A stretch of DNA of 54,789 nucleotides from Lachnospiraceae bacterium AM93-12TA (lineage in GTDB: Bacteria > Bacillota > Clostridia > Lachnospirales > Lachnospiraceae). Location of the stretch: assembly GCA_027698105.1 (NCBI GenBank), contig JAQERH010000020.1:1-54789 (forward strand), given 5' to 3'. The translations under genes were made by a program, and so were the position numbers. How positions within the stretch are numbered: the stretch's first letter is position 1; each line of letters begins with the position of its first letter. The notes under the pieces were generated by a model, which was given only the letters and a program-made list of their open reading frames with translations, was not told where the DNA came from and searched no databases. This document shows, piece after piece, positions 1 to 7,890 of this stretch.

Positions 1-50
1 ACGCACGGTGGTGTGAGAGGACGGCGGTTAATCACCGCCTCCTACTCGAT
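1..50 (+). mobile_element. 3' end of a group II intron (domains V and VI)
   Basis: The first 50 bases read as the end of a bacterial group II intron RNA. The window opens with the 3' strand of domain V (CGCACGGT). A domain VI hairpin follows, with arms GAGAGG at 15-20 and CCTACTC at 41-47 around an inner GGCGGT/ACCGCC stem, and a candidate bulged branch-point A in CCTACTC. The motif ends in CGAT at 47-50, as many such introns do. The catalytic core and the reverse transcriptase gene would lie upstream of the window. The identification rests on recognising the conserved terminal sequence, not on a covariance search. Confidence 0.72.
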
Positions 51-65
51 TTTTCTCCCTTCCGC

Positions 66-94
66 TTGCATTTTCCAGAATGACCCTTTATATT
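66..94 (+). promoter_or_regulatory. Promoter of the patatin-like gene
   Basis: TTGCAT (66-71) and TATATT (89-94) are separated by 17 bases, a good sigma-A-type fit. It lies just downstream of the group II intron end. Transcription would begin near 101, which excludes an in-frame upstream start at 96 and supports the start at 150. Confidence 0.55.
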
Positions 95-149
95 AATGTA
101 TAGAGATTTTGTACAATCCAATCAAACACAATACAAAAGGGGTGGAAGG

Positions 150-1004
150 ATGACAGAAGGAGCTCTGGTGCTGGAGGGAGGTTCGCTGCGCTGTATGTTC
201 ACAGCAGGAGTCCTGGACGTGCTGACAGAGAAAAAGATAGAATTATCCTATGTAAACGGCGTATCAGCCGGGACCATGGCCGGGATGAATTACATCAGCG
301 GGCAGAAGGGCAGGATGCTGGAAATCAATGAGACATATCTGCATGACAAGCGCTATATGGGGATGAGAAGTCTCATAAAGAACAGACTTGTATTTAACTT
401 TGATTTTGTATTTGGGGAGCTGTCTGATGAGCTGATTCCCTTTGACTATGAAGCGTTTTATCAGTCTCCTCAGAAGTTTGAGGCGGCTGCCACCAGATGC
501 AGAACAGGAAAAACAGAGTTTTTTGAAAAAAGTCAGTGCAGCGATATGATGAAGGCTGTGCAGGCCTCCTGCAGTATGCCGCTGCTGTCAAAAATGGTGA
601 CAGTGGACCATAAAAAATATCTGGATGGGGGCATTTCTCTTCCGATTGCTTATCAGAGGGCGATGGATCTGGGGTATGAAAAAATTGTCCTGGTCCTTAC
701 AAGAAATCACGGCTACAGGAAAAAACCTCTGAATTCCCTGGCTGTCAGGGCTTATAATCGGTATTTTAAACCGCTTCCACAGCTTAGGGAAGCACTGTTT
801 GAAGTGCCGGACCGGTATAATCGGATGCAGGAAGAGATAGACCGCCTGGAAAGAGAAGGCAGAATTTTTGTGATTCGCCCGGAACATCCAGTCCAGGTTT
901 CCCGTCTGGAGCGGGATTTGAAAAAACTGCAGGATCTCCATCAGGAGGGAAGGGAAACTGCCTTAAAGCGGCTTCCGGCGCTCTGCAGCTATCTGGAAAT
1001 TTGA
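150..1004 (+). CDS. Patatin-like phospholipase family protein
   Basis: This 284-residue protein is a predicted cytoplasmic serine acyl hydrolase of the patatin/RssA type, acting on lipid esters by a Ser-Asp dyad. The oxyanion-hole loop is EGGSLRC near residues 9-15. The nucleophile lies in GVSAG (Ser39), and the partner Asp is in DGG at 159-161. An in-frame start exists at 96, but ATG at 150 follows a GGTGGAAGG ribosome binding site and fits the promoter at 66-94, so it is preferred. The C-terminal third is charged and helical. The natural substrate cannot be read from the sequence. It stands alone, 64 bases before the M19 dipeptidase gene. Confidence 0.88.
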   Translation: MTEGALVLEGGSLRCMFTAGVLDVLTEKKIELSYVNGVSAGTMAGMNYISGQKGRMLEINETYLHDKRYMGMRSLIKNRLVFNFDFVFGELSDELIPFDYEAFYQSPQKFEAAATRCRTGKTEFFEKSQCSDMMKAVQASCSMPLLSKMVTVDHKKYLDGGISLPIAYQRAMDLGYEKIVLVLTRNHGYRKKPLNSLAVRAYNRYFKPLPQLREALFEVPDRYNRMQEEIDRLEREGRIFVIRPEHPVQVSRLERDLKKLQDLHQEGRETALKRLPALCSYLEI

Positions 1005-1068
1005 CGGAAAGGGAATACAGACAGATATTTTAGGCAGCGGCAGAGAAAAATGCTGCAGACGGGAGAAG

Positions 1069-2067
1069 ATGAAAATGAAATATATTGATATGCACTGTGA
1101 TACAATACCGCGCCTCTGTCTTCCGGAGACAGAGGAGAGAGGTGAAACGCTGAGGCGAAACAGCGGACATTTAGACTTAGAGCGGATGAAGCAGGGAAAT
1201 GCCATGACCCAGTGCTTTGCTGTTTATACAAATTTAAAATGCCAGCCAGATCCCTATGCTTACGCCAGGAAGGTACTGGCGCGTTTTAAGAAGGAGATAA
1301 AGGAAAACAGCAGCATGATTTCCCAGGCTCTGACAGCAGAGGATATGATGAGAAATGACAGAGAGGGAAAAATGTCAGCACTCCTTACTATCGAAGAAGG
1401 GGCAGTGTGCCAGGGAAGCCTGGAGCGCCTTCGGGAATTTTACAGGGAGGGAGTCAGAATGATGACCCTGACCTGGAATTATCCAAATGATTTGGCCTGG
1501 CCTAACCGGATCAATCTTCAGACGGGGGAGACAGAACCGGAGACAGAGCATGGACTGACGGAAACGGGACTTGCCTTTATTGCAGAAATGGAACATCTGG
1601 GAATGATTATTGATGTTTCTCATCTGGGCGATGCTGGATTCTGGGACATTGTGAAACACACCAGAAAGCCTTTTGTGGCCAGCCATTCCAATGCCAGAAG
1701 TGAAGCCTCCCATGTGCGAAACCTGACAGATGAGATGATTCGCGCTTTGGCAGAGCGGGGAGGAGTGATGGGAATTAACTTCTGCGGTGCTTTTCTGAGC
1801 GATTCAAACAGAAATATGAAAGGCGGCGGGGTGAGCCGCACAGCAGATATGGTGAGACATATGAAGCATATCCGGCAGGTAGGCGGAATTGAGTGTATTG
1901 GCCTGGGATCCGATTTTGACGGTATATCGGGAGAGCTGGAGGTAGACTCTCCGGCAGTTTTCTCTAGGATTGCTGACGAAATGTCACGGCAGGGCTTTAC
2001 CGGTTCAGAGATAGACGCAGTGTTTTACAGGAATGTTCTGCGCGTTTTTACAGAAATTTTACATTAA
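1069..2067 (+). CDS. Membrane dipeptidase family (peptidase M19)
   Basis: The 332-residue protein belongs to the renal dipeptidase family, zinc enzymes that cleave dipeptides, often with a D-residue at the C-terminal side. The metal ligands are visible: HCD at 9-11 (His9, Asp11), a glutamate in the IEEG stretch near 109-110, DVSH (His185), ASHS (His206), and GSDFDG with Asp282/Asp284. There is no signal peptide, so it acts in the cytoplasm despite the family name. The length is usual for bacterial members. The start ATG lies after a GGGAGAAG site. A role in recycling peptidoglycan-derived or dietary dipeptides is inference. Confidence 0.92.
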   Translation: MKMKYIDMHCDTIPRLCLPETEERGETLRRNSGHLDLERMKQGNAMTQCFAVYTNLKCQPDPYAYARKVLARFKKEIKENSSMISQALTAEDMMRNDREGKMSALLTIEEGAVCQGSLERLREFYREGVRMMTLTWNYPNDLAWPNRINLQTGETEPETEHGLTETGLAFIAEMEHLGMIIDVSHLGDAGFWDIVKHTRKPFVASHSNARSEASHVRNLTDEMIRALAERGGVMGINFCGAFLSDSNRNMKGGGVSRTADMVRHMKHIRQVGGIECIGLGSDFDGISGELEVDSPAVFSRIADEMSRQGFTGSEIDAVFYRNVLRVFTEILH

Positions 2068-2118
2068 ACTATAGTCTGGCTTTACATAGAGCTGGTATAG
2101 TTAAACCATACTTTTACA
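2047..2118 (+). promoter_or_regulatory. Candidate PhoP-box repeats upstream of the phosphate operon
   Basis: TTTACA occurs at 2047-2052 and 2058-2063, separated by exactly five bases, then at 2081-2086 and 2113-2118. TTAAAC occurs at 2064-2069 and 2101-2106. Bacillus PhoP binds TT(A/T/C)ACA direct repeats with an 11-base period. The first pair fits exactly and the others fall near multiples of 11 (23 and 32). The first pair lies in the 3' end of the dipeptidase gene. This is a candidate only, since the motif is AT-rich and could arise by chance. Confidence 0.35.
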
Positions 2119-2135
2119 ATAAGAGGAGAGAAATA

Positions 2136-3797
2136 ATGTCGATATCGGATTTGGGAATGCTGTTTCAGTTTGCCGGCGGCCTTGGAATGTTTCTGTACGG
2201 AATGAATATTATGGCTGACGGACTTCAGAGATCCGCCGGCAGCCGTATGCAGCATATGCTTGGGGTGCTGACGAACAACCGTCTCATGGGAGTGCTGGCA
2301 GGTGCAGCAGTTACTGCCATTATTCAGAGCAGTTCCGCTACTACCGTTATGGTAGTCGGCTTTGTAAACGCAGGAATTATCAATCTGTTCCAGGCTACCG
2401 GAGTAATCATGGGAGCCAATATTGGAACGACCATTACCAGCTGGATCGTGTCCATGAGCGAGTGGGGAGAGGTGCTGAAACCAGAGTTTTTTGCCCCTGT
2501 TTTATTCTTCATAGGCGCGTTTCTGGTGCTTTTTACAAAGAGCCATAAGAAAAAAGAGGGCGGAGAAATCATGATAGGTTTTGCCCTTCTGTTTATTGGA
2601 CTCTCTTTTATGTCATCATCAATTGAGCCGTATCGGGATGCACCAATTTTTTCCCAGGCCTTCCAGACCCTTGGAAAGAATCCTGTTTTAGGAGTGCTGA
2701 CAGGACTTGTGGTTACTGCCATTATCCAGAGCAGTTCTGCTTCTGTGGGAATTCTGCAGACCCTGGCTTTAAATGGAATGGTAAACTGGCAGTCAGCTGT
2801 GTTTATTACGCTGGGACAGAATATCGGAACCTGTGTGACTGCCCTTCTGTCGGCAGTAGGAGCCAGCAGAACAGCTAAGAGAGCGGCAGTGATCCACCTG
2901 TTATTCAATGTTTTTGGAACGATTTTATTTGGAACCGTCATGATTGCCATCTTTATGGTAAATCCGTCCTTTGCGGCATCCACGGCAGACAGTGTGGGAA
3001 TTTCTATTTTCCATACCATCTTTAATGTGTCCAACACGATCTTCCTCTTCCCGTTTGCAGGTATCCTCGTAAAGACAGCCTGTGCTCTGGTGCGGGACAG
3101 CAAGGAAGAAGAGAAGAGCGGGGACGTGGAAGGAGATATTCTCCGCCATCTGGACGACCGTATTCTGGAATCCCCATCTTTTGCCATTGAGACAGTGGAA
3201 AAAGAAGTCATTAACATGGGAAGAGTAGCTGCAGCCAACTTAAAGATTGCGACAGCAGCTTTGACAGATCGGAATGAATCCTTCTGCCAGGAGGTTTTTG
3301 ATAATGAGAAAAAGCTGAATCATCTGGATACAGAGCTGACGGATTACCTGGTGAAAATTAATAATCTGTCTTTAAATGATAATCAGCATGTACTGGTGAA
3401 GAATCTGTTCTACACAATCGGGGATGTGGAGCGGATTGGAGATCACGCTGAGAACCTGGCTGAACTGGCTCAGATCAATATAAAAAATGACCGGGCATTT
3501 TCTGAGAGCGGTTTAAATGATCTGAAGAAAATTGCCGAGGCGGCTATTAAGTCGGTGGAGTCGGCTATGGAGTGCCGGGAGGATAAGGAGCTTTCCAGGG
3601 TGCGCCAGACAGCGCGCTATGAGGAGGAAGTGGATAATATGGAGGAAGAACTGAAGGAACTTCATATGGAACGTTTGTCCAACCATGAGTGCAACACAAA
3701 AAGCGGCGTCATTTTCCTCGATGCTATCAGCAACTATGAGAGAATCGCAGACCATGCCAGAAATATTGCAGGCTATGTAAAAGAGGAGATTGAATAA
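2136..3797 (+). CDS. Na/Pi cotransporter family protein with PhoU-like C-terminus
   Basis: This 553-residue protein carries an N-terminal membrane domain of the Na+/phosphate cotransporter II type. The duplicated hallmark repeats QSSSATT (64-70) and QSSSASV (198-204) form the substrate site. About eight hydrophobic segments span residues 1-320. From roughly 340 to the end it is soluble and helical, like PhoU, including two related ERIGDHAENLA / ERIADHARNIA segments. It is expected to import phosphate with sodium and to report flux through the PhoU part. The response regulator starts two bases after its stop, so the three genes at 2136-5942 look like one operon. The start follows an AGAGGAGAG site. 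Confidence 0.93.
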   Translation: MSISDLGMLFQFAGGLGMFLYGMNIMADGLQRSAGSRMQHMLGVLTNNRLMGVLAGAAVTAIIQSSSATTVMVVGFVNAGIINLFQATGVIMGANIGTTITSWIVSMSEWGEVLKPEFFAPVLFFIGAFLVLFTKSHKKKEGGEIMIGFALLFIGLSFMSSSIEPYRDAPIFSQAFQTLGKNPVLGVLTGLVVTAIIQSSSASVGILQTLALNGMVNWQSAVFITLGQNIGTCVTALLSAVGASRTAKRAAVIHLLFNVFGTILFGTVMIAIFMVNPSFAASTADSVGISIFHTIFNVSNTIFLFPFAGILVKTACALVRDSKEEEKSGDVEGDILRHLDDRILESPSFAIETVEKEVINMGRVAAANLKIATAALTDRNESFCQEVFDNEKKLNHLDTELTDYLVKINNLSLNDNQHVLVKNLFYTIGDVERIGDHAENLAELAQINIKNDRAFSESGLNDLKKIAEAAIKSVESAMECREDKELSRVRQTARYEEEVDNMEEELKELHMERLSNHECNTKSGVIFLDAISNYERIADHARNIAGYVKEEIE

Positions 3798-3799
3798 TT

Positions 3800-4486
3800 A
3801 TGAAGCACCTGATCTATGTGACAGAAGATGATGAAAATATCAGAAATCTGATTTGCGTGGCTCTGGAAAGCTTTGGCTATACAACCCGTGCCTTTGAGAC
3901 GGCCGAAGAGGCTCTGGAAGCAGTGAGGGGGGTGGAGGGAAGCCTCCCCTCCCTCTTTGTATTTGACTGGATGCTTCCGGGGATGGACGGGATGGCAGCT
4001 GTAGCCAGGCTGAAGGAATCACCGGATACGAAAAAGATTCCGGTTATGATGCTGACCGCCAAGGACAGCGAACTGGATGTAGTGGCCGGCCTGGATGGAG
4101 GAGCTGACGATTACATGACAAAACCCTTTGGAATTCTGGAGTTTTCTGCCAGAATCCGGAATCTTTTAAAACGCTTTGGAGAGGAAAAAGAGGAAAATAA
4201 ATGCCTTACAGTAGGCGAAATTTCCATTGATCTGGAAAAGAGAGAGGTGAAGAATAAGGGGGAGGCTGTGGAGCTGACTCTGAAGGAATATGAGCTTCTC
4301 TGCTACCTGATGGAAAATACGAACCGTGTTGTAACCAGGGAAGAACTTCTGGATCGGATTTGGGGCTACGACTATGACGGAGAGACGAGAACGCTGGATA
4401 TGCATATTAAAACGCTTCGCCAGAAGCTGGGAGAATCAGGACACAGCATTAAGACAATCCGTGGAGTCGGATATCGGCTCAGCTGA
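3800..4486 (+). CDS. OmpR/PhoB-family response regulator
   Basis: The 228-residue protein has an N-terminal receiver domain (acidic pocket ED-D at 9-11, phospho-acceptor Asp56 in FDWMLP, conserved Lys108 in TKPF) and a C-terminal winged-helix DNA-binding domain (about 130-228) ending in the usual IKTIRGVGYRLS. It is a transcription factor activated by phosphorylation. Position between a phosphate transporter/PhoU gene and a PhoR-like kinase suggests it is the PhoP/PhoB regulator of phosphate starvation. That assignment is from context and cannot be proved from the sequence. The start lies two bases after the transporter stop. Confidence 0.93.
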   Translation: MKHLIYVTEDDENIRNLICVALESFGYTTRAFETAEEALEAVRGVEGSLPSLFVFDWMLPGMDGMAAVARLKESPDTKKIPVMMLTAKDSELDVVAGLDGGADDYMTKPFGILEFSARIRNLLKRFGEEKEENKCLTVGEISIDLEKREVKNKGEAVELTLKEYELLCYLMENTNRVVTREELLDRIWGYDYDGETRTLDMHIKTLRQKLGESGHSIKTIRGVGYRLS

Positions 4487-4514
4487 CAGGAAAGGAAGAT
4501 AGGGATACAGGAGA

Positions 4515-5942
4515 ATGAAAACAGCTATATTCAGAAAATTTATCCAGCTTCTTCTGCTGGCGCTGCTTTTAAATACAGCGATTCTTTACATAGTGACAGG
4601 AAGCGTAATTCTGAATAACAGCCGGAAGGATATGGTATTTATCCTTCATACAATTGACAGCGCTCTTAACTATGAAGGTGATTTGGAGGAGCAGGCTGAG
4701 AAACTGTCGGAATCTGCCAGCTTAAACGACAGCCGCCTTACGATTATCAGCCCGGAGGGTGTTGTCAAGGTGGATACAGGGGTGAAGGATACATCAGAGC
4801 TTGACAATCATATGCAGCGGGAAGAGATTCAGGAAGCCGTAAACAACAAAGAGGGAGATGCCAGACGCCGCTCGAAGACTCTGGGAAAGGAAATGCTGTA
4901 TGTGGCAGTACAGTCCTCTTATTCTGACTGTATTCTGCGGCTGGCAGTTCCCTATACCGGAATGCAGGATTATGTGAAGATGCTGTTTCCGGCAGTCTTT
5001 TTGAGTTTTTCCATTGCCCTGATTGGCTCTGTGCTGGAGGCAGATCGATTTTCACAGTCCATTACCAAGCCGCTGCTTGAAATATCAAAAGAAATGCTGA
5101 AGGTAAATGGGGATTATACAGATTTTCATTTCGACCGGTGCGGCTATGAGGAGATCAATGTAATTGCTGACACAACTACCAGGATGTCGAAAAATGTGAG
5201 GGATTATCTGAACCGTCTGGAGCAGGAAAAACAGATCCGGCAGGAATTTTTCAGCAACGCATCTCATGAGCTGAAAACGCCCATCACCTCTATCAGGGGG
5301 TATGTAGAGCTTCTCGATACACCTGTGGCGGACAATCCGCAGATGCGAAGCGATTTTCTCAGCCGGATAAAAAAAGAGGCGGTTCGTATGACTAGCCTGA
5401 TCGATGACATTCTCATGATTTCCCGCCTGGAAACGGGAGGAATTCAGGCAGAGCTTCGGGAACTTTCCACGGAAGAGCTGGTACGGGAGGCAGTTTCCTC
5501 AGTAGAGGGAATGGCCAGAGAGCGAAGGATTGAGATAGAGACAGACGCAGAGGAATTTTATATCTGCGCTGATGGCAGACAGATGGAGGAGTTGTTTACC
5601 AACCTGCTGAGCAATGCAGTGAAATACAATCTGGATGGGGGAAAGATATGGCTTTCTCTGAAATGTGAAGAAGAAATAATGGAACTGCAGGTACGCGACA
5701 ACGGAGTAGGTATTCCTAAAGAAAGTGTGGGACGGATTTTCGAGCGGTTTTACCGGGTAGACAAGGGCCGCAGCCGCAAACAGGGAGGCACGGGACTGGG
5801 CCTTTCCATTGTGAAGCATATTGTGAATTTCTACCATGGGACTGTGAGCGTTTCTTCCAGCCAGGAGGAGGACAGCCATGGAACTGTCTTTACAGTGCGG
5901 CTGCCTATTGCAAGAAAGGTGAAACAGTGCAGCCGCGTATGA
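4515..5942 (+). CDS. Sensor histidine kinase (PhoR-like)
   Basis: The 475-residue membrane kinase pairs with the regulator just upstream. Hydrophobic segments at about 10-32 and 155-172 flank an extracytoplasmic sensor region of some 120 residues. A linker follows, then the dimerisation/phospho-acceptor helix (FFSNASHELKTPITS, His251), and the ATPase domain with N box (LLSNAVKYN), G1 (DNGVGI), F box and G2 (GGTGLGLSI). It phosphorylates the response regulator in response to a signal that is probably phosphate related, judged from the neighbouring transporter. Its 3' end faces the convergent PsiE gene with only 13 bases between the stops and no obvious shared hairpin. Confidence 0.92.
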   Translation: MKTAIFRKFIQLLLLALLLNTAILYIVTGSVILNNSRKDMVFILHTIDSALNYEGDLEEQAEKLSESASLNDSRLTIISPEGVVKVDTGVKDTSELDNHMQREEIQEAVNNKEGDARRRSKTLGKEMLYVAVQSSYSDCILRLAVPYTGMQDYVKMLFPAVFLSFSIALIGSVLEADRFSQSITKPLLEISKEMLKVNGDYTDFHFDRCGYEEINVIADTTTRMSKNVRDYLNRLEQEKQIRQEFFSNASHELKTPITSIRGYVELLDTPVADNPQMRSDFLSRIKKEAVRMTSLIDDILMISRLETGGIQAELRELSTEELVREAVSSVEGMARERRIEIETDAEEFYICADGRQMEELFTNLLSNAVKYNLDGGKIWLSLKCEEEIMELQVRDNGVGIPKESVGRIFERFYRVDKGRSRKQGGTGLGLSIVKHIVNFYHGTVSVSSSQEEDSHGTVFTVRLPIARKVKQCSRV

Positions 5943-5955
5943 TAATCAAAAGAGC

Positions 5956-6513
5956 TTATTCAAACAGTGAATTTCTGCTGTAGGCTTTGAGAATCCTCTC
6001 CCTGGATTCCTCCTCCGCTTCCGGTTCCTTTTTGCTGTTTTGTTCCTGAGATGGAGTCTGTGCTGAAACTGCACCCTTAAACACAGGGTTGATGGCTTTC
6101 AGTGCAGGCTCCTTTTTGTCAAGGGCAGAGACAAAAAGGAATTTTCTGATGGAGAAAAGAATCGCCACTGAGAGCATGCACAGCAGATTGTCTACCATGG
6201 AGGTGTGCTGGATGATGACCTGCCTGGCAACTGCGAAAAGGAGTACCTCCACAACAGAATCCAAGTCATGGCGGCAAAACATCTTTAAAAGCTCAATCCC
6301 AATTACAATGTTGAACATGAAAGTCAGAAACGTGATGAAAGCGCCGGTATCAGCGAGAATCAGAATTTGTCTGGGCACATCTAAAAAGGTTATGACGAGA
6401 CCGATAATAATGCAGACAGCAGCGATGACTTCAAAATAAAATGCAGTGCCGAAAATCAGAAGCTGAGCCCGGGCAAGAGGGCCTTCCAGAACCTGCTTGA
6501 CTTTGGGTTTCAT
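5956..6513 (-). CDS. PsiE family (phosphate-starvation-inducible) membrane protein
   Basis: The 185-residue protein has four predicted membrane segments between about residues 17 and 130, with a charged C-terminal tail rich in Glu and Lys. The spacing of the helices and the short HDLD turn match the PsiE family, named for induction under phosphate starvation in Escherichia coli and of unknown biochemical function. It is convergent with the histidine kinase gene of the phosphate operon, which gives independent support for a phosphate-linked role. The start ATG follows an AAAGGAGATT site on the minus strand. A divergent ABC importer operon begins 345 bases away. Confidence 0.8.
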   Translation of the reverse strand: MKPKVKQVLEGPLARAQLLIFGTAFYFEVIAAVCIIIGLVITFLDVPRQILILADTGAFITFLTFMFNIVIGIELLKMFCRHDLDSVVEVLLFAVARQVIIQHTSMVDNLLCMLSVAILFSIRKFLFVSALDKKEPALKAINPVFKGAVSAQTPSQEQNSKKEPEAEEESRERILKAYSRNSLFE

Positions 6514-6567
6514 AAAAGAAAATCTCCTTTCCTGTTAAAATGCCGTGTTAATATCTGTAATAATATG

Positions 6568-6596
6568 ATTATAGTGTAAAGTTGAAAGAAATTCAA
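6568..6596 (-). promoter_or_regulatory. Promoter of the PsiE-family gene
   Basis: On the minus strand TTGAAT (6591-6596) and TATAAT (6568-6573) are 17 bases apart. A TTTACA hexamer lies in the spacer (6575-6580), and two TTAACA hexamers lie downstream (6546-6551 and 6533-6538). Their spacing is irregular, so a PhoP site here is only a possibility. Confidence 0.6.
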
Positions 6597-6755
6597 ATAA
6601 AAACAGAGATGTTATTAAAAAAATGCAAGAAATAGCAGAAAGAAACAGAGATAGGAAAGGACGAAAAAATGCACAATTCAAGCAGCTATATTTTGTGCAA
6701 TGTGACGATTTTTCACTTTAACGCGTTGATTTCGTGGGATATTAAAGAAATGAAA

Positions 6756-6784
6756 TTGACGAGGGGAAGAAAGTGTAGTAAGAT
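6756..6784 (+). promoter_or_regulatory. Promoter of the ABC importer operon
   Basis: TTGACG (6756-6761) and TAAGAT (6779-6784) with a 17-base spacer. The inverted repeat CGTTAA/TTAACG at 6787-6805 covers the expected transcription start and is a plausible repressor site. Confidence 0.65.
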
Positions 6785-6858
6785 GGCGTTAATAAAAATT
6801 TAACGGTCGGTACAGCCGGAGTGTTAAAATCAGGAATAGGAAAAGCGGAGGAGTAAAA

Positions 6859-7890
6859 ATGAGAAAGACAGGAAAAATTGCAGCAGCGGCAATGGCAGGA
6901 ATTATGGCCCTTTCCATGGCAGGCTGTTCAGGAAACACAGATTCACAGACAGAGTCAGTAAAGGCAGAGGCTGAGAGCACACAGGCAGAGGGAGCTTCCA
7001 AAGAGGCAGATGGATCTGGCGACTCCTATAAAATCGGTGTTCTTCAGCTGACTCAGCACACAGCTCTTGATAAGGTAAACGAAGGCTTTGTGGCAGCCAT
7101 TGAAGCATCCGGCATTCAGGCTGAGCTGGATCAGCAGAATGCATCCGGCGATCAGTCAGCCTGCCAGACCATTGCCCAGATGCTGGTAGACAGTGAGAGC
7201 GATTTAATTTTTGCCATTGCCACACCGGCAGCTCAGGCTGTGGCAGGTATGACAGAGGAAATTCCGATTGTAGTCAGCGCCGTGACGGATCCAGCTGATT
7301 CCGGACTGGTAGATTCCAACGAAAAACCGGGACGCAATGTAACAGGAACTTCTGATTTGACTCCTGTAAAGGCGCAGATTGATCTGCTTCAGAAGCTGCT
7401 TCCGGAAGCTGAGAAGGTGGGAATCCTCTACAGTACTGCAGAAGCTAACTCAGAAATCCAGGTAGAGATGGCGAAAGAAGCCCTGGAGGATGCAGGCATT
7501 CAGTACGAAGAGTACACAGTTTCCAATACAAATGAAATTCAGACCGTGGTTGAGTCTATGGTGGGAAATGTAGATGCAATCTATACTCCTACTGATAATA
7601 CCATTGCCTCCGGTTATGCGACAGTGGCTATGGTTGCCACAGAAAATAAGATCCCGACTATCTGCGGAGAAGGCGGCCAGGTCGATGAGGGCGGTCTTGT
7701 GACATACGGAGTTGATTACTACGAGTTAGGACGTATGGCAGGAGAACAGGCAGTTGAGATCCTTACAGAGGGAGCAGATATTGCTTCCATGCCGATTGGC
7801 TATATGAAGGATGCTGACTGTGAGCTGCAGATTAACGAGGACACAGCGGCTGCGTTAGGTCTTGATATGTCAGTGCTGGAGGAAGAATAA
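6859..7890 (+). CDS. ABC transporter substrate-binding lipoprotein (ABC_sub_bind family)
   Basis: This 343-residue protein begins with a lipoprotein signal ending in the lipobox LSMAGC (Cys23), then a Ser/Glu-rich spacer. The mature part is a periplasmic-binding-protein fold of the ABC_sub_bind family, recognisable from YKIGVLQLTQHTALD near the start, the ANSEIQVE segment and the PTDNTIASG segment. Family members in streptococci include the tryptophan-binding TrpX, but the ligand here cannot be fixed. It sits outside the membrane and delivers solute to the permease encoded next. The stop codon overlaps the permease ATG (TAATG). The start follows a GGAGGAG site. Confidence 0.92.
   Translation: MRKTGKIAAAAMAGIMALSMAGCSGNTDSQTESVKAEAESTQAEGASKEADGSGDSYKIGVLQLTQHTALDKVNEGFVAAIEASGIQAELDQQNASGDQSACQTIAQMLVDSESDLIFAIATPAAQAVAGMTEEIPIVVSAVTDPADSGLVDSNEKPGRNVTGTSDLTPVKAQIDLLQKLLPEAEKVGILYSTAEANSEIQVEMAKEALEDAGIQYEEYTVSNTNEIQTVVESMVGNVDAIYTPTDNTIASGYATVAMVATENKIPTICGEGGQVDEGGLVTYGVDYYELGRMAGEQAVEILTEGADIASMPIGYMKDADCELQINEDTAAALGLDMSVLEEE

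Larger units (their letters stand above)
6514..6858. other. Divergent intergenic region with inverted repeats
   Basis: This 345-base gap separates the PsiE gene from the ABC operon and holds no convincing gene. It carries the promoters of both. It also contains an inverted repeat TGCACAA (6670-6676) / TTGTGCA (6693-6699) with a 16-base spacer, a near-palindrome TTAACGCGTTGA (6718-6729), and a second inverted repeat CGTTAA (6787-6792) / TTAACG (6800-6805) just downstream of the ABC operon -10 box. The shared TTAACG half-site suggests one DNA-binding protein. Confidence 0.5.

Noticed and set aside
2324..3238. A 304-codon minus-strand frame inside the Na/Pi cotransporter gene
   Set aside because: Antisense shadow of a strongly supported membrane protein gene; no start signals.
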